Shown piece by piece: positions 27,242 to 36,534 of a stretch of DNA of 64,000 bases. Both the position numbers and the translations under genes were made by a program. The DNA is taken from positions 434,001-498,000 of the forward strand of contig NZ_AP022847.1 in NCBI RefSeq assembly GCF_015100395.1, read 5' to 3'. Source of the DNA: Nitrosophilus alvini (GTDB taxonomy: Bacteria; Campylobacterota; Campylobacteria; Campylobacterales; Nitratiruptoraceae). How positions within the stretch are numbered: position 1 is the first letter of the stretch; each line of letters opens with the position of its first letter. Under the pieces are notes generated by a model that was not told the origin of the DNA, did no database searches, and saw only the letters and a list, made by a program, of their open reading frames with translations.

Positions 27242-27529
27242 TCAATATCCGAATATGGCAGGATGTCTCATCCAGATTTCAAGTTCTCTGTCAGAATAAC
27301 AATCATAATAGCCTTCATCCCATCCTTCTTTATACACAGAATCGTTATTGTATCTTTTTATATCGATTTTCTTTTGCGAGAAGCTGTTTGATGCTGCTTC
27401 TTCGCCGCTTTCACAACCATCTTTATAGCCTTCCTGAAAAGCTGGTAGTTTTGAATAGATATTCTCATATTTGACTGTGCAGCCGGAGAGTAGAAAAAAA
27501 GTTGCGATACCGAGAATCATATATTTCAT
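27242..27529 (-). CDS. Small lipoprotein
   Basis: 95 residues. A signal peptide ending in LLSGC predicts lipidation. The mature part is acidic and tyrosine-rich with the repeat-like pairs FQEGYKDGCESG and YKEGWDEGYYDCY. The second ATG (27529) has GGAG six bases before it, whereas the ATG at 27541 lies four codons upstream, inside that signal. No family recognised. It ends 3 bases before the DUF188 gene, so the two are probably co-transcribed. Confidence 0.7.
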   Translation of the reverse strand: MKYMILGIATFFLLSGCTVKYENIYSKLPAFQEGYKDGCESGEEAASNSFSQKKIDIKRYNNDSVYKEGWDEGYYDCYSDRELEIWMRHPAIFGY

Positions 27530-27632
27530 GAAATACTCCATTCATTTATGTATACTATATCATATTAGCCAGATTTTGCAGAAACCGGAGAAAAAAAAGT
27601 GTGGGAAAATATTTTGTATACGAGTTTTATAG

Positions 27633-27724
27633 TGGCGGACAGGGAGGGATTCGAACCCTCGGTACCCGTAATGGATACGCCTCCTTAGCAGGGAGGTGGT
27701 TTCAGCCAGCTCACCCACCTGTCC
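27633..27724 (-). tRNA. tRNA-Ser (anticodon GCU)
   Basis: A full tRNA on the minus strand. The acceptor stem GGACAGG pairs with CCTGTCC, followed by discriminator G and an encoded CCA. The anticodon loop CTGCTAA sits on a CTCC/GGAG stem, giving GCU, which reads AGC and AGU. A long variable arm (about 20 bases) is typical of serine tRNAs, and the T loop GGTTCGAATCC is intact. Confidence 0.96.
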
Positions 27725-27753
27725 TTGAAACGGAATGAAATTATAGGCAATAT

Positions 27754-28437
27754 TTAGAGTTTTGTCAATATTTTTCCCACAATATCTTTGGGATTGTCGG
27801 CTTTGTATACCGGTCTTCCCACAACGATGAAATCAACCATATTCTCTTTTGCAGTTTTGATATCTGCCACTCTTTTTTGGTCGCCGGCCTCTTCGCCGAA
27901 AGGTCTGATACCAGGTGTAAGGGTGATGAATTTTTCTGAAGTGGCGGATTTTATCTTTTTACTCTCATAAACCGAGCATACTACACCGTCAAGTCCGCAT
28001 CTGTAGGCATCAACTGCAAATTCTGATGCTTTTTTGTCTATATCTTCGCCATAGATTTTTCTAAAACTTTCATTATCAAAAGATGTAAGGGCAGTTACTG
28101 CCAAAACGATAGGTCTTTTTTCAAATTTTTCCAATCTTTTCATAACCGTTTCCATCGCCACTTTGCCGCTGCTTGCATGAACATTGAACATCTCAACGCC
28201 CATTTTGGCTATCTCTTCGGCTGCGTCTGCCATAGTGTTGGGGATATCGTAGAGCTTGAGGTCCAGAAAGATATTGAAATCCGGATTGATGCTTTTGAGC
28301 TCTTCTAGAAAATTTCTGCCGTCTCTTATAAAACTTCTAAGGCCCACTTTTAGCCAAATATCGAAATCTTTTATCTCTTTTGCCAGTTTCAAGTTCTCTT
28401 TTTTGTCTGGAAGGTCCAAAGCGACACACAGTTTCAT
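27754..28437 (-). CDS. pyrF: Orotidine 5'-phosphate decarboxylase
   Basis: 227 residues. It begins [21 protein letters not shown] and contains the catalytic array [10 protein letters not shown] (conserved Asp and Lys residues), VNVHASSG-type strand and [15 protein letters not shown] with [11 protein letters not shown], the phosphate site. It makes UMP from orotidine monophosphate. The frame extends upstream to 28536, but the ATG at 28437 matches the family start. It is divergent from mutS7; the shared promoter region is at 28469-28492. Confidence 0.96.
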   Translation of the reverse strand: MKLCVALDLPDKKENLKLAKEIKDFDIWLKVGLRSFIRDGRNFLEELKSINPDFNIFLDLKLYDIPNTMADAAEEIAKMGVEMFNVHASSGKVAMETVMKRLEKFEKRPIVLAVTALTSFDNESFRKIYGEDIDKKASEFAVDAYRCGLDGVVCSVYESKKIKSATSEKFITLTPGIRPFGEEAGDQKRVADIKTAKENMVDFIVVGRPVYKADNPKDIVGKILTKL

Positions 28438-28468
28438 TTTATGCCTTTTTTGGTGTTTGTTAAAGGCG

Positions 28469-28492
28469 ATTATACCAAACCTTGGGTATAAT
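28469..28492. promoter_or_regulatory. Divergent -10 boxes for pyrF and mutS7 forming a dyad
   Basis: ATTATACC at 28469-28476 and GGTATAAT at 28485-28492 are perfect inverted copies. The right arm contains TATAAT for mutS7, 29 bases before its start; the left arm is TATAAT on the minus strand for pyrF, 32 bases before its ATG. Polymerases on the two sides would compete for the same DNA. Confidence 0.7.
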
Positions 28493-28520
28493 AAAGTAAA
28501 ATTCAAAAGGGCACTGCGGA

Positions 28521-31451
28521 TTGGATCTGGATACAAAAGCGCTTAACGAACTGCTGAACAACAGAAAAAGACTTCTTACAGATATATACTTTGAACTGCA
28601 AAGATATTTTGAGAAAAAATATGGCTCAAACACCGTTGTATTGATGGAGATAGGCTCCTTTTTCGAAGTTTACGAAGTCAATAACGATGAGCTTAAAATC
28701 GGCAAAGCAAAAGAGATAGCGGAGTTTCTAAATATCCAGCTGACTCGAAAAAACAAAGCTATTTTGGAAAATTCCGTCTCAAACCCTTTGATGGCGGGAG
28801 TGCCCTCTGTATCACTTGAGCGCTATCTTAACAGACTGGTACAGAGTAAAAAATATACTCTGGTCATTGTCAGGCAAAAAGGCGAACCACCCAATGTAAA
28901 AAGATATATCTCAAACATCATATCGCCCGGAACAAATTTTGACTATCAGGTAGAACCTACCGAAAACTATATAGTATCCCTGCTGATAGGTGAAAACAGA
29001 GGCATATACTATGCAGGTTTTGCAGCGGTGGATGTAACTACCGGAAAGTGTCTCGTTAACGAAGTGTGCGGCAGCAGAGATGACAAGACTTTTGCACTGG
29101 ATGAGATTTTCAATCTTCTGCAGACATATCATACATCCGAAATCGTTTTGACCTTCGACTGCGAAGGTATCGACAGGGAGTTTGTTCTAAATTATCTCGA
29201 GATAGAACAACATTACACATACAGTATCAACAGACAGAGGCTTAAAATAAATTATCAAAACGAGCTTTTTGCAAAGATCTTTTCTATAAACTCCATTTTG
29301 ACTCCTATAGAGTATCTTGACCTTGAAAGGTATCCGTATGCCGGCGAAACTCTGGCATTTTTGCTCGATTTCATCATAGACCACGATCCTGCGATCATAG
29401 AAAAACTCAACAGGCCTCTTTTTCTGGGTAACAGACATTTTGTATATCTTGGAAACAATGCCATAGAACAGTTGAATATAGTCTCCAGGGATCCTGACGA
29501 AATGACTCTTTTGAAGCTCCTTGACAACACATCTACCCCTATGGGCAAAAGGCTCTTCAAAGAGAGGCTTCTAAATCCGATAAGAGATAAAAAAGAGCTT
29601 CTTAGACGATACTCTTTGATAGAAAATCTGACAGATTCTTACGAGAGGTTTGAAAAACTGCTGAAGCAGGTATATGACATAGAACGGATTTTGCGCCGTA
29701 TAAAGCTGAAAAAGATACATCCTTTCGAGATAAACTATCTGCACTCCTCTTTATACTCCATAGAGAAAATTTTTGCCGAAGCGGAGAAAAAGGGGCTTGA
29801 AATCGCCAATTTTTCAATAGATGAAGTGTATGGATTCAGAAAAAAACTTGAAGAGATATTTGATCTTGAAGAGAGTGCAAAATATAGAAGAGACCAGATA
29901 TCGAGCAATATCTTCAATCCCGGCATAGATATCTTTATAGACAGGATTGAAGGCGAGATGGAAGAGCTTTTTTCGAAACTCCAAAGAATTCAGGAGCATA
30001 TCTCCTCTTTTTTCAGTTCCGAGGAAGGATATGTAAGCCTTGCATGGCTTGAAAGCGAGGGATACTACTTTACTCTTACGAAAAACAGATTTTCCATGAT
30101 AGAAAAAGAGCTTCTCGAGAGTTTTGTCACGATTGACGGAAAACACCACTTTTTAAAAGATTTCAGTTTCAGAAAACTTAAAAACAGTGTTAAAATAAGT
30201 TCGGAACTGATTGATGCTATATCAAAAGAGTATGCGGCACTGCACAGCAGGCTTATCGTGCTTGTAAAAAAGAGTTTTTCGGATGTCCTGGAAGAGTTGG
30301 AAGTCAGATACAGTGCGCTTTTGGAAAAACTCATAGTTTTCATAGGGGAGCTCGATGTTGCTATCAGTGGTGCGAAAAGCGCTGTGTTGAACGGATACAA
30401 CAGACCTGAAATAGCAGATGAGCAGACTTTGGAATTTATAGGGCTCAGGCATCCGCTTATAGAGGCGAGAGAGGAAAACGGCATATATATCCCCAATGAT
30501 CTTCTTTTTGGAAAGAAGCCCGAAAATCTCTCTCACGAACATATCACGATGGAAGCAAGCGGGGGCAAAGAGGTCAGAGGTGTTTTGCTGTACGGAATCA
30601 ATTCCAGCGGGAAATCCTCTTTGATGAAAAGTGTAGGTATTGCCGTTATCATGGCACAGGCCGGGTTTTTCGTTCCGGCTGCAAGTATGCGTTTTTCTCT
30701 GATTGACAAAATTTTTACCAGAATTGTTTCAAAAGACAATCTATATAAAGGGCTTTCAACTTTTGCGATAGAGATGCTGGAGCTTAAAAACATATTCAAT
30801 CGGGCCACATCCGATTCTTTGATTTTGGGAGATGAGATAAGCCATGGGACAGAAACATATTCGGCTCTGTCAATTGTAGGTGCTGCGATAAAGAGGCTAG
30901 GTGAAATAGGAAGCTTTTTTATTTTTGCTACACACCTGCATCAGTTGACGGAGCTTAGGAGCGTCAAAGAGATAGAGTCTCTTGTCTTTTTGCATCTGGG
31001 TGTCACTTATGATGAAGAAAACGACAGGCTTATATATAACAGAAAACTGGAAATCGGAAGCGGAAGTACTCTTTACGGTCTTGAGTTTGCAAAAGCTTTG
31101 CATATAGACAAAAGATTTCTGGAAGAGGCTTACAGGATAAGAAAGGAACTTACCAAAGAGTTCAGCGAAGCTGAGCTTCTGAAAAAAAAGAGAAGAAGCA
31201 GATATAACAGATCCGTTTACCTGACCAAATGCGCCATATGCAACGATATAGTGGATGAGGTGCACCATATCGAGCCAAAATCGAAAGCTGATAAAAAAGG
31301 AATGATAGAGCACTTCAAAGCAAACCATAGATTTAACCTTATTCCTTTGTGTGCCAAACATCACAGGATGGTTCATGAAGGAAAGATTATAGTTAACGGT
31401 TTTGTTATGACTGAAGAGGGGCTTAAACTACATTTTACGGAGATGGAGTAG
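28521..31451 (+). CDS. MutS7-type mismatch repair protein with C-terminal HNH domain
   Basis: 976 residues. The N-terminal mismatch-recognition domain has GSFFEVY with the Phe-x-Glu motif (F47, E49) that contacts mismatches in MutS1. Connector, lever and clamp domains follow. The ATPase has Walker A GINSSGKS (692-699) and Walker B ILGDE (D771, E772). The last 80 residues form an HNH domain: CAIC (904-907), [10 protein letters not shown] (915 on), N939, C944, HH947-948 and H952. This is the layout of the MutS7 clade, known from Epsilonproteobacteria, giant viruses and octocoral mitochondria, where one protein may find and cut DNA without MutL. The start is TTG; the alternatives are worse. Confidence 0.93.
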   Translation: MDLDTKALNELLNNRKRLLTDIYFELQRYFEKKYGSNTVVLMEIGSFFEVYEVNNDELKIGKAKEIAEFLNIQLTRKNKAILENSVSNPLMAGVPSVSLERYLNRLVQSKKYTLVIVRQKGEPPNVKRYISNIISPGTNFDYQVEPTENYIVSLLIGENRGIYYAGFAAVDVTTGKCLVNEVCGSRDDKTFALDEIFNLLQTYHTSEIVLTFDCEGIDREFVLNYLEIEQHYTYSINRQRLKINYQNELFAKIFSINSILTPIEYLDLERYPYAGETLAFLLDFIIDHDPAIIEKLNRPLFLGNRHFVYLGNNAIEQLNIVSRDPDEMTLLKLLDNTSTPMGKRLFKERLLNPIRDKKELLRRYSLIENLTDSYERFEKLLKQVYDIERILRRIKLKKIHPFEINYLHSSLYSIEKIFAEAEKKGLEIANFSIDEVYGFRKKLEEIFDLEESAKYRRDQISSNIFNPGIDIFIDRIEGEMEELFSKLQRIQEHISSFFSSEEGYVSLAWLESEGYYFTLTKNRFSMIEKELLESFVTIDGKHHFLKDFSFRKLKNSVKISSELIDAISKEYAALHSRLIVLVKKSFSDVLEELEVRYSALLEKLIVFIGELDVAISGAKSAVLNGYNRPEIADEQTLEFIGLRHPLIEAREENGIYIPNDLLFGKKPENLSHEHITMEASGGKEVRGVLLYGINSSGKSSLMKSVGIAVIMAQAGFFVPAASMRFSLIDKIFTRIVSKDNLYKGLSTFAIEMLELKNIFNRATSDSLILGDEISHGTETYSALSIVGAAIKRLGEIGSFFIFATHLHQLTELRSVKEIESLVFLHLGVTYDEENDRLIYNRKLEIGSGSTLYGLEFAKALHIDKRFLEEAYRIRKELTKEFSEAELLKKKRRSRYNRSVYLTKCAICNDIVDEVHHIEPKSKADKKGMIEHFKANHRFNLIPLCAKHHRMVHEGKIIVNGFVMTEEGLKLHFTEME

Positions 31452-31455
31452 AAGT

Positions 31456-31531
31456 TTGGGTGTGAGTGTTAGTATGGGTTAGAGATAAATTTTATAACGG
31501 TTAACAATTTAAAATTGTAAATTGCGAATCA
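31456..31531 (+). repeat. Degenerate composite repeat (locus C)
   Basis: Directly after the mutS7 stop, TGGGTGTGAGTGTTAG resembles the hexamer part of the repeats at 14664 and 51941. The second half, TTTAAAATTGTAAATTGCGAATC, leads to the ribosome-binding site of the next gene. It contains ACAATTT and its complement around one base. Confidence 0.6.
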
Positions 31532-31543
31532 AAAAGGAAAGAG

Positions 31544-31801
31544 ATGCTGCAAGAGGCTATAGAGCTGTATGAAAAAGACAGATTTGAAGAGGCTTTGCCC
31601 CTGTTTAAAGAATTGGCAAAAAGTGGTGACGATGAGGCTATGTATTTTCTTGGGCTGATCTATTATGAGGGGCAGGGAACCAAAAAAGATATAGACCTGG
31701 CCATAAAATGGTGGAAAAAAGCGGACAAAAGAGGAAATCTGGATGCAAAATATATGCTGCAGACCATCTCAACATCATCCTCGGTTTTCGGAAAAGAGTG
31801 A
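31544..31801 (+). CDS. Small Sel1/TPR-repeat protein
   Basis: 85 residues with about two Sel1-like helical repeats: ELYEKDRFEEALPLFKELAKSGDDEAMYFLGLIYYEGQG followed by DLAIKWWKKADKRGNLDAKYML. Such repeats mediate protein contacts. No signal peptide, so cytoplasmic. It follows mutS7 after a repeat of 92 bases and has AAAGGAAAGAG before its ATG, so it may be co-transcribed. Function unknown. Confidence 0.8.
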   Translation: MLQEAIELYEKDRFEEALPLFKELAKSGDDEAMYFLGLIYYEGQGTKKDIDLAIKWWKKADKRGNLDAKYMLQTISTSSSVFGKE

Positions 31802-31846
31802 CATTGCTGCTGTGCGGCTGATTATTGATACCCCAAAGGACTTGTT

Positions 31847-32110
31847 GTGTACACCGTAATAGTTTTACTTCTGTTAAGTGCGCTTTGTGTAGTTGCCTAT
31901 CTTCTTTATCTGAAAGCAAAAAGTGAAAAGCTTCTCAAAATCACTGAGGGAATATGTCCTGAGTGCGACGAAAAAAGTATTGTTGTAAAAAGAAGCAAAA
32001 GCGGCGGGTGCAGCGGGACTATGAGTGTTGTCTACAAATGTGAAAAGTGCGGTTTCGAAGAAGATTTCAACGTAAATTCAGGCAGCTGCTCGGGAAGCTG
32101 CAGGATGTAA
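31847..32110 (+). CDS. Small membrane protein with zinc-ribbon-like domain
   Basis: 87 residues. The start is GTG with AAAGGA six bases upstream. One N-terminal transmembrane helix (VIVLLLLSALCVVAYLLYL) is followed by a cytoplasmic domain with CPEC and CEKC pairs (a zinc ribbon) and a C-terminal cysteine/serine tail (GSCSGSCRM). No named family recognised. It may bind zinc at the membrane. It lies 45 bases after the Sel1 gene and ends at a terminator. Confidence 0.7.
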   Translation: MYTVIVLLLLSALCVVAYLLYLKAKSEKLLKITEGICPECDEKSIVVKRSKSGGCSGTMSVVYKCEKCGFEEDFNVNSGSCSGSCRM

Positions 32111-32128
32111 GAGGGGGAACCCCTCTTA
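32108..32128. terminator. Bidirectional terminator hairpin
   Basis: TAAGAGGGG (32108-32116) and CCCCTCTTA (32120-32128) form a 9-bp stem with a GAA loop. It holds both the stop of the rightward zinc-ribbon gene and the TAA of acs. It is like the one after oadB. Confidence 0.75.
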
Positions 32129-34075
32129 TCTTTTGACTACTTCAATAATTTTTTCTACCACGCTTGGGTCTTCAAGTGTTGAAGTATCTTGTTTGATCTC
32201 TTCTCCTTTTGCGATAGCTCTTAGAATCCTTCTCATGATTTTTCCGCTTCTTGTTTTTGGAAGTCCAGGAACAAAGGCTATCTCATCAGCTTTGGCAATA
32301 GGGCCTATATCTTTTACTATGACCTTGTTTATCTCTTTCATTATCTCCAGTTCATCCGCAACACCTTCATCGCTTTTTAACACAACAAATGCAAAAACAC
32401 TCTCTCCTTTAATATCGTCAGGTTTGCCGACAACTGCAACTTCAGCAACTCTCGGATGGTGTCCTATGGCAGCTTCAATCTCAGCGGTACCGAGTCTATG
32501 GCCGTAAACGTTGATAACATCATCCATTCTTCCCGTGATCCAGATATATCCCTCTTCATCGTAGAGTGCACCGTCGCCTGAGAAGTAGACAGGCTTTCCG
32601 TTCTTTTTACATGTGCTATAGTAGCTTTTTACAAATCTTTCGTCGTCTCCCCAAATAGTTCTGATCATACTTGGCCAAGGTTTTGTGATACATAGGTATC
32701 CTTTTTCATTTGGCTCTTTTTTATTGCCCTCCTGGTCGATAATCTCTGCAAATATTCCCGGAAGAGGGAATGTGGCAGATCCTGGTTTTATAGGTGTGGC
32801 GCCGGGCAGTGGGCTGATCATATGTCCGCCTGTTTCTGTTTGCCACCAAGTATCGACTATAGGGCATTCACCACCGCCTATTTTCATAAAGTACCACATC
32901 CATGCATCGGGGTTGATAGGTTCACCCACAGTTCCTAAAATCTTTAGAGAGCTTAGATCATACTTGTCTGGCTCATTCTCTCCCATTTTGTGAAGAAGTC
33001 TGATCGCTGTAGGTGCAGTGTAGAATTGATTGACTCTGTACTCTTCTATCATTCTCCACCATCTTCCCGCATCAGGATAGACAGGAACCCCTTCATACAT
33101 CATAGTTGTGGCACCTGCTGCCAAGGGTCCATAAACGATATAAGTGTGTCCGGTTATCCAGCCAACATCAGCCGTACACCAGTATGTATCGTTCTCTTTT
33201 ACGTCAAATACCCACTCCATAGTTGTTTGTGCCCAAAGAATATAGCCGGCTTGTGAATGCTGAACACCTTTAGGTTTTCCGGTACTTCCGGAAGTGTATA
33301 GTAAAAATAGAGGATCTTCGCTATCCATAATTTCAGGTTCGCAGTTTGGAGACTCCTGTACGATCAGCTCATTATAGTCATAGTCTCTTCCTTCATGCCA
33401 CTTTATCTCTTCATTGTTTCTTCTAACGACCAAAACAGCTTCTATACTTTCGCAATCTTTTGCCAAAGCAACATCAACAACAGGTTTTAGAAGATAGGGT
33501 TTTCCTCTTCTGTATGCTCCGTCGGCAGTTATTACAAGTTTTGCCTTGGCATCAATAATCCTGTCTCTTAAAGCCTCGGCACTGAATCCGCCAAATACAA
33601 CAGAGTGAATAGCGCCTATTCTTGCACAGGCAAGCATTGCAAATGCAGCTTCCGGAATCATAGGCATATAGATAACTACCCGGTCCCCTTTTTTGATACC
33701 GAATCTGTTTTTAAGAAGGTTTGCGAATCTGTTTACTTCATAGTAGAGTTCAAGATAGGTAATAATTCTTTTATCTCCCGGTTCCCCTTCCCATATGATA
33801 GCAGCTTTGTTTTTTCTTTTATCCAGGTGTCTGTCTATACATTGATAGCTGACATTGAGTTTTCCTCCGATAAACCATTTGTAAAAAGGTGCGTTGCTAT
33901 CGTCCAATACCTGTTTGTAAGGCTCTATCCAATCGATCTTCTCTTTTGCGAGTCTACCCCAAAATCCTTCATAATCCTTATTGGCTTCCTCTACCAAAGC
34001 CCTGTATTCTTCCATGCTTTTGATTCTTGCTCTTTCTTTGATTTCAGAGCCTGGTTCAAAAACTTTTGTTTCCAT
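32126..34075 (-). CDS. acs: Acetyl-CoA synthetase
   Basis: 649 residues, full length. AMP-binding motif [15 protein letters not shown], the acetate-pocket WWQTETGGH, and [11 protein letters not shown]-type A10 motif ([10 protein letters not shown]) with the lysine that can be acetylated in family members. It activates acetate to acetyl-CoA via acetyl-AMP. It is at the downstream end of a leftward cluster with an exonuclease, a DUF294 protein, an acetate symporter, a DUF485 protein and a porin, which is the familiar acetate-assimilation set of proteobacteria. Confidence 0.96.
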   Translation of the reverse strand: METKVFEPGSEIKERARIKSMEEYRALVEEANKDYEGFWGRLAKEKIDWIEPYKQVLDDSNAPFYKWFIGGKLNVSYQCIDRHLDKRKNKAAIIWEGEPGDKRIITYLELYYEVNRFANLLKNRFGIKKGDRVVIYMPMIPEAAFAMLACARIGAIHSVVFGGFSAEALRDRIIDAKAKLVITADGAYRRGKPYLLKPVVDVALAKDCESIEAVLVVRRNNEEIKWHEGRDYDYNELIVQESPNCEPEIMDSEDPLFLLYTSGSTGKPKGVQHSQAGYILWAQTTMEWVFDVKENDTYWCTADVGWITGHTYIVYGPLAAGATTMMYEGVPVYPDAGRWWRMIEEYRVNQFYTAPTAIRLLHKMGENEPDKYDLSSLKILGTVGEPINPDAWMWYFMKIGGGECPIVDTWWQTETGGHMISPLPGATPIKPGSATFPLPGIFAEIIDQEGNKKEPNEKGYLCITKPWPSMIRTIWGDDERFVKSYYSTCKKNGKPVYFSGDGALYDEEGYIWITGRMDDVINVYGHRLGTAEIEAAIGHHPRVAEVAVVGKPDDIKGESVFAFVVLKSDEGVADELEIMKEINKVIVKDIGPIAKADEIAFVPGLPKTRSGKIMRRILRAIAKGEEIKQDTSTLEDPSVVEKIIEVVKR

Positions 34076-34084
34076 TTTTCCTCC

Positions 34085-34681
34085 TTAATTGGTTAATTTT
34101 AAAAATGCCAAACCGCTCATAATCGCATCATTAAACGCATTATGAGCTGAAAATTTCGGTATATTCAGTTTTTCCAAAATTGTATTGAATCTCAAATCTA
34201 TAAAACCTTGCGGTATAATCTTTTGCTCTCTGTCATGGTATAGGCCGGATATTTCTATCTGTCTGTTTGGCAAAGGTACACCTATACTCCTTTTTACATA
34301 TTTATTGAGCATAGCAATATCAAACTCCAGAAAATATCCTACAAGCTGTCTGTTCTTTATAAAATATAAAAACCTCTCAATTGCAACTTCCGGTTCCATT
34401 CCATCTTTTAAATCGCAATATCTCAGTTTATGAATCTTAATATTTTCTTCTTTAAGTTCCACACTTGGTTTTAATGTTATATAAAATGCTTTGCTTGTTA
34501 AAAGCCTGTTATCTTTAATCACAATAGCTGCAATTGAGATAATTTCATCTTTTTTTATATTCAGTCCTGTTGTTTCGGTGTCTATTACAACATATTCATT
34601 TTCTACCTCTTTATCAAACAGAAATTCAAACTCTTTTCTTTTTAATCTTCTTCTGAACCACCATTTTAAAAGCCTGTTCAT
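34085..34681 (-). CDS. DnaQ-like 3'-5' exonuclease
   Basis: 198 residues. DEDDh signature: IDTETTG (D34, E36), FDIAML (third acidic residue) and the HNAFNDA motif with H180 and D185. The N-terminal RRRLKRKEFEFLF is basic. It is related to the epsilon subunit, but without a polymerase. This gene type is often beside DUF294 and acs genes in proteobacteria, without an established reason. Start overlaps the DUF294 gene stop. Confidence 0.9.
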   Translation of the reverse strand: MNRLLKWWFRRRLKRKEFEFLFDKEVENEYVVIDTETTGLNIKKDEIISIAAIVIKDNRLLTSKAFYITLKPSVELKEENIKIHKLRYCDLKDGMEPEVAIERFLYFIKNRQLVGYFLEFDIAMLNKYVKRSIGVPLPNRQIEISGLYHDREQKIIPQGFIDLRFNTILEKLNIPKFSAHNAFNDAIMSGLAFLKLTN

Positions 34682-36498
34682 CAGCTCACCATCTCTAATT
34701 TAAAGTGGTATGTCAAAAATTTTTTAAACTCATCTACTATTTTGAATGAATCTTTTAAAATATCCCTTTCTATTTTGGACAGCTTTTTGGGATCTATAAA
34801 GTTGTCAATTTCCAAAGTTTTGTCTATTTTATCAAACGCTGCTTTCAACCTGAAATCTAGCAGCGAATCATAGGCTTCAATAAGTTCTGTTGCAAACTCT
34901 CTGTCTATTATCCCTAGGTTGTTTATCTCTTTGATTCTTTCGACAGTATTTGTATTTTCTATTCTATATTGCAAAGATAGAGCCCTTGCACCATGGACAA
35001 TGGGGAAAATACCGCCTTTTTTTATATCAATTTCGTCATTATGGCTTTTGTCAACCATAAAATTATTGAAAAATCCAAGAGGAGTATCAAAAGCCAAAAC
35101 CTGTTTTGCAAAATTTGATAAAAATGAAAAATTCTCGCTTACTTTGTCAAAAAGATAATTTTTCAGCTCCTCCAAAATCTTTAAATCACCTGAAATGACG
35201 TAGGCATCAAGAAAAACAGATATATTGATGAAATCTTCTTCACGGGGTTCCATTGCCCATTTGTCTATCATTTTTTTATAATTTTTCTCTTCTTTGCACC
35301 AATAGGGATTTGAAACCATAATATTTCCCGGACATTTTGGGTAGCCAAGAGCCATTAAACCTAGTGAAAACTCTTTTGCGTATTCTAAAATTTCATTTTT
35401 AAAATAGCCGTTTTTGATAATGAGTGCATTATCCTGGTCTGTTCTTATAAGCTGTTCTGCTCTTCCTTCACTGCCCAAAACCAAAAGAGTTGCAGCTTCT
35501 CTAAAACTCTTCGGAAAACTTAAAATGTAAACTTTTTCATATATTTTTTTGTGAAGTTCATGCAAAAGTTTTGAAAGATGTCTTATTTTTATTCCCTTTG
35601 CCGAGAGTGTTTTTATAACATTTATAAAATTAAGTGAAGCACTCTTTAGTTCTTCCAAAGTCCGGGCACTTTCTATTCTTGTAGTAATAAGATAAGATTG
35701 ATTTGAAAAGAAACTCAGTATCTCTGCAAGTTCCAAAGTACCTATAATCTGACCTTTATCTTTGACTACAAGGTGTTTAATGCCTTTTTTTGTCATTTTT
35801 AAAAGAGCGTTAAATAAAAAATCCTCACTGTTGATTGTAATAGCAGGGAAAGTTGCAATTTTTTCTACAGGCTCATCAAAACCCAACTTTTTTAAAACCG
35901 TTTTTCGCAAATCTCTATCTGTAACCACCCCGTAAGTTTCAATATTTTCAATGATGGCTATCTCTTTTCTACAACTTTGCATATTGCTGATTGCATCAAA
36001 AATAGAGGTGTCGGACTTTATTATCAGAGGTGATTTGAGAACTACTTCATTTATTCTGGCAGTTAAAAAACCGGAGAGTTCTCTGTTTTTATCTATATTT
36101 TTCAGCCTTTGAAGTTTTTGCGCAACGCTTTCATAGAAAAAAGTTTTGAAGTTTTTATTTGAAGATATGATTTTTTTAAAAACGGTTTTCGAAAGCTCGT
36201 AGGTTATGGTCTCTTCTATAGTTACGAATCTGTTTTTCGTTTTATCTTCAAGCAATCCTTTTGTATCGAAAAAATCCTTTTCATGATAAATGTAGACAGT
36301 TTCGTCATATCTGTCCACCTCTTTGACATTTCCTTTTAAAATAATATACAAAAATTCAGGAATATCATCATTCTCAAGTATTACGCTGTTTTCTTTATAA
36401 TAGCCGATATCGATATTTTGTGCAATAAAATCCAGTTCCTGTTCATTTAATTCATCAAAAGGATGGATTGAAGATAAAAATTTTATTATATCATTCAT
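34681..36498 (-). CDS. cNMP-binding/CBS/nucleotidyltransferase protein (DUF294)
   Basis: 605 residues with three regions: a cyclic-nucleotide-binding-like domain (1-120), two CBS domains (about 145-265) and a nucleotidyltransferase-like domain with LGSEGRAEQL and DQDN (342-357), followed by a helical DUF294 C-terminal domain. The layout matches proteins linked to acetate symporters and acs. In other bacteria it is thought to regulate uptake or metabolism of acetate; the reaction, if any, is not settled. Stop overlaps the exonuclease start by one base. A hairpin separates it from actP. Confidence 0.92.
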   Translation of the reverse strand: MNDIIKFLSSIHPFDELNEQELDFIAQNIDIGYYKENSVILENDDIPEFLYIILKGNVKEVDRYDETVYIYHEKDFFDTKGLLEDKTKNRFVTIEETITYELSKTVFKKIISSNKNFKTFFYESVAQKLQRLKNIDKNRELSGFLTARINEVVLKSPLIIKSDTSIFDAISNMQSCRKEIAIIENIETYGVVTDRDLRKTVLKKLGFDEPVEKIATFPAITINSEDFLFNALLKMTKKGIKHLVVKDKGQIIGTLELAEILSFFSNQSYLITTRIESARTLEELKSASLNFINVIKTLSAKGIKIRHLSKLLHELHKKIYEKVYILSFPKSFREAATLLVLGSEGRAEQLIRTDQDNALIIKNGYFKNEILEYAKEFSLGLMALGYPKCPGNIMVSNPYWCKEEKNYKKMIDKWAMEPREEDFINISVFLDAYVISGDLKILEELKNYLFDKVSENFSFLSNFAKQVLAFDTPLGFFNNFMVDKSHNDEIDIKKGGIFPIVHGARALSLQYRIENTNTVERIKEINNLGIIDREFATELIEAYDSLLDFRLKAAFDKIDKTLEIDNFIDPKKLSKIERDILKDSFKIVDEFKKFLTYHFKLEMVS

Positions 36499-36512
36499 TA
36501 TTTGCCTCGATT

Positions 36513-36534
36513 AAAGCGGCAAAAAAGCCGCTTT
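36513..36534 (-). terminator. Intercistronic hairpin after actP
   Basis: AAAGCGGC and GCCGCTTT (8 bp) around AAAAAA. It begins in the actP stop and ends 15 bases before the DUF294 start. No long T-run. It may dampen expression of the downstream genes relative to actP. Confidence 0.55.

Noticed and set aside
28438-28536. N-terminal extension of pyrF to 28536
   Set aside because: It would run through the mutS7 promoter; the ATG at 28437 matches the start of the family.
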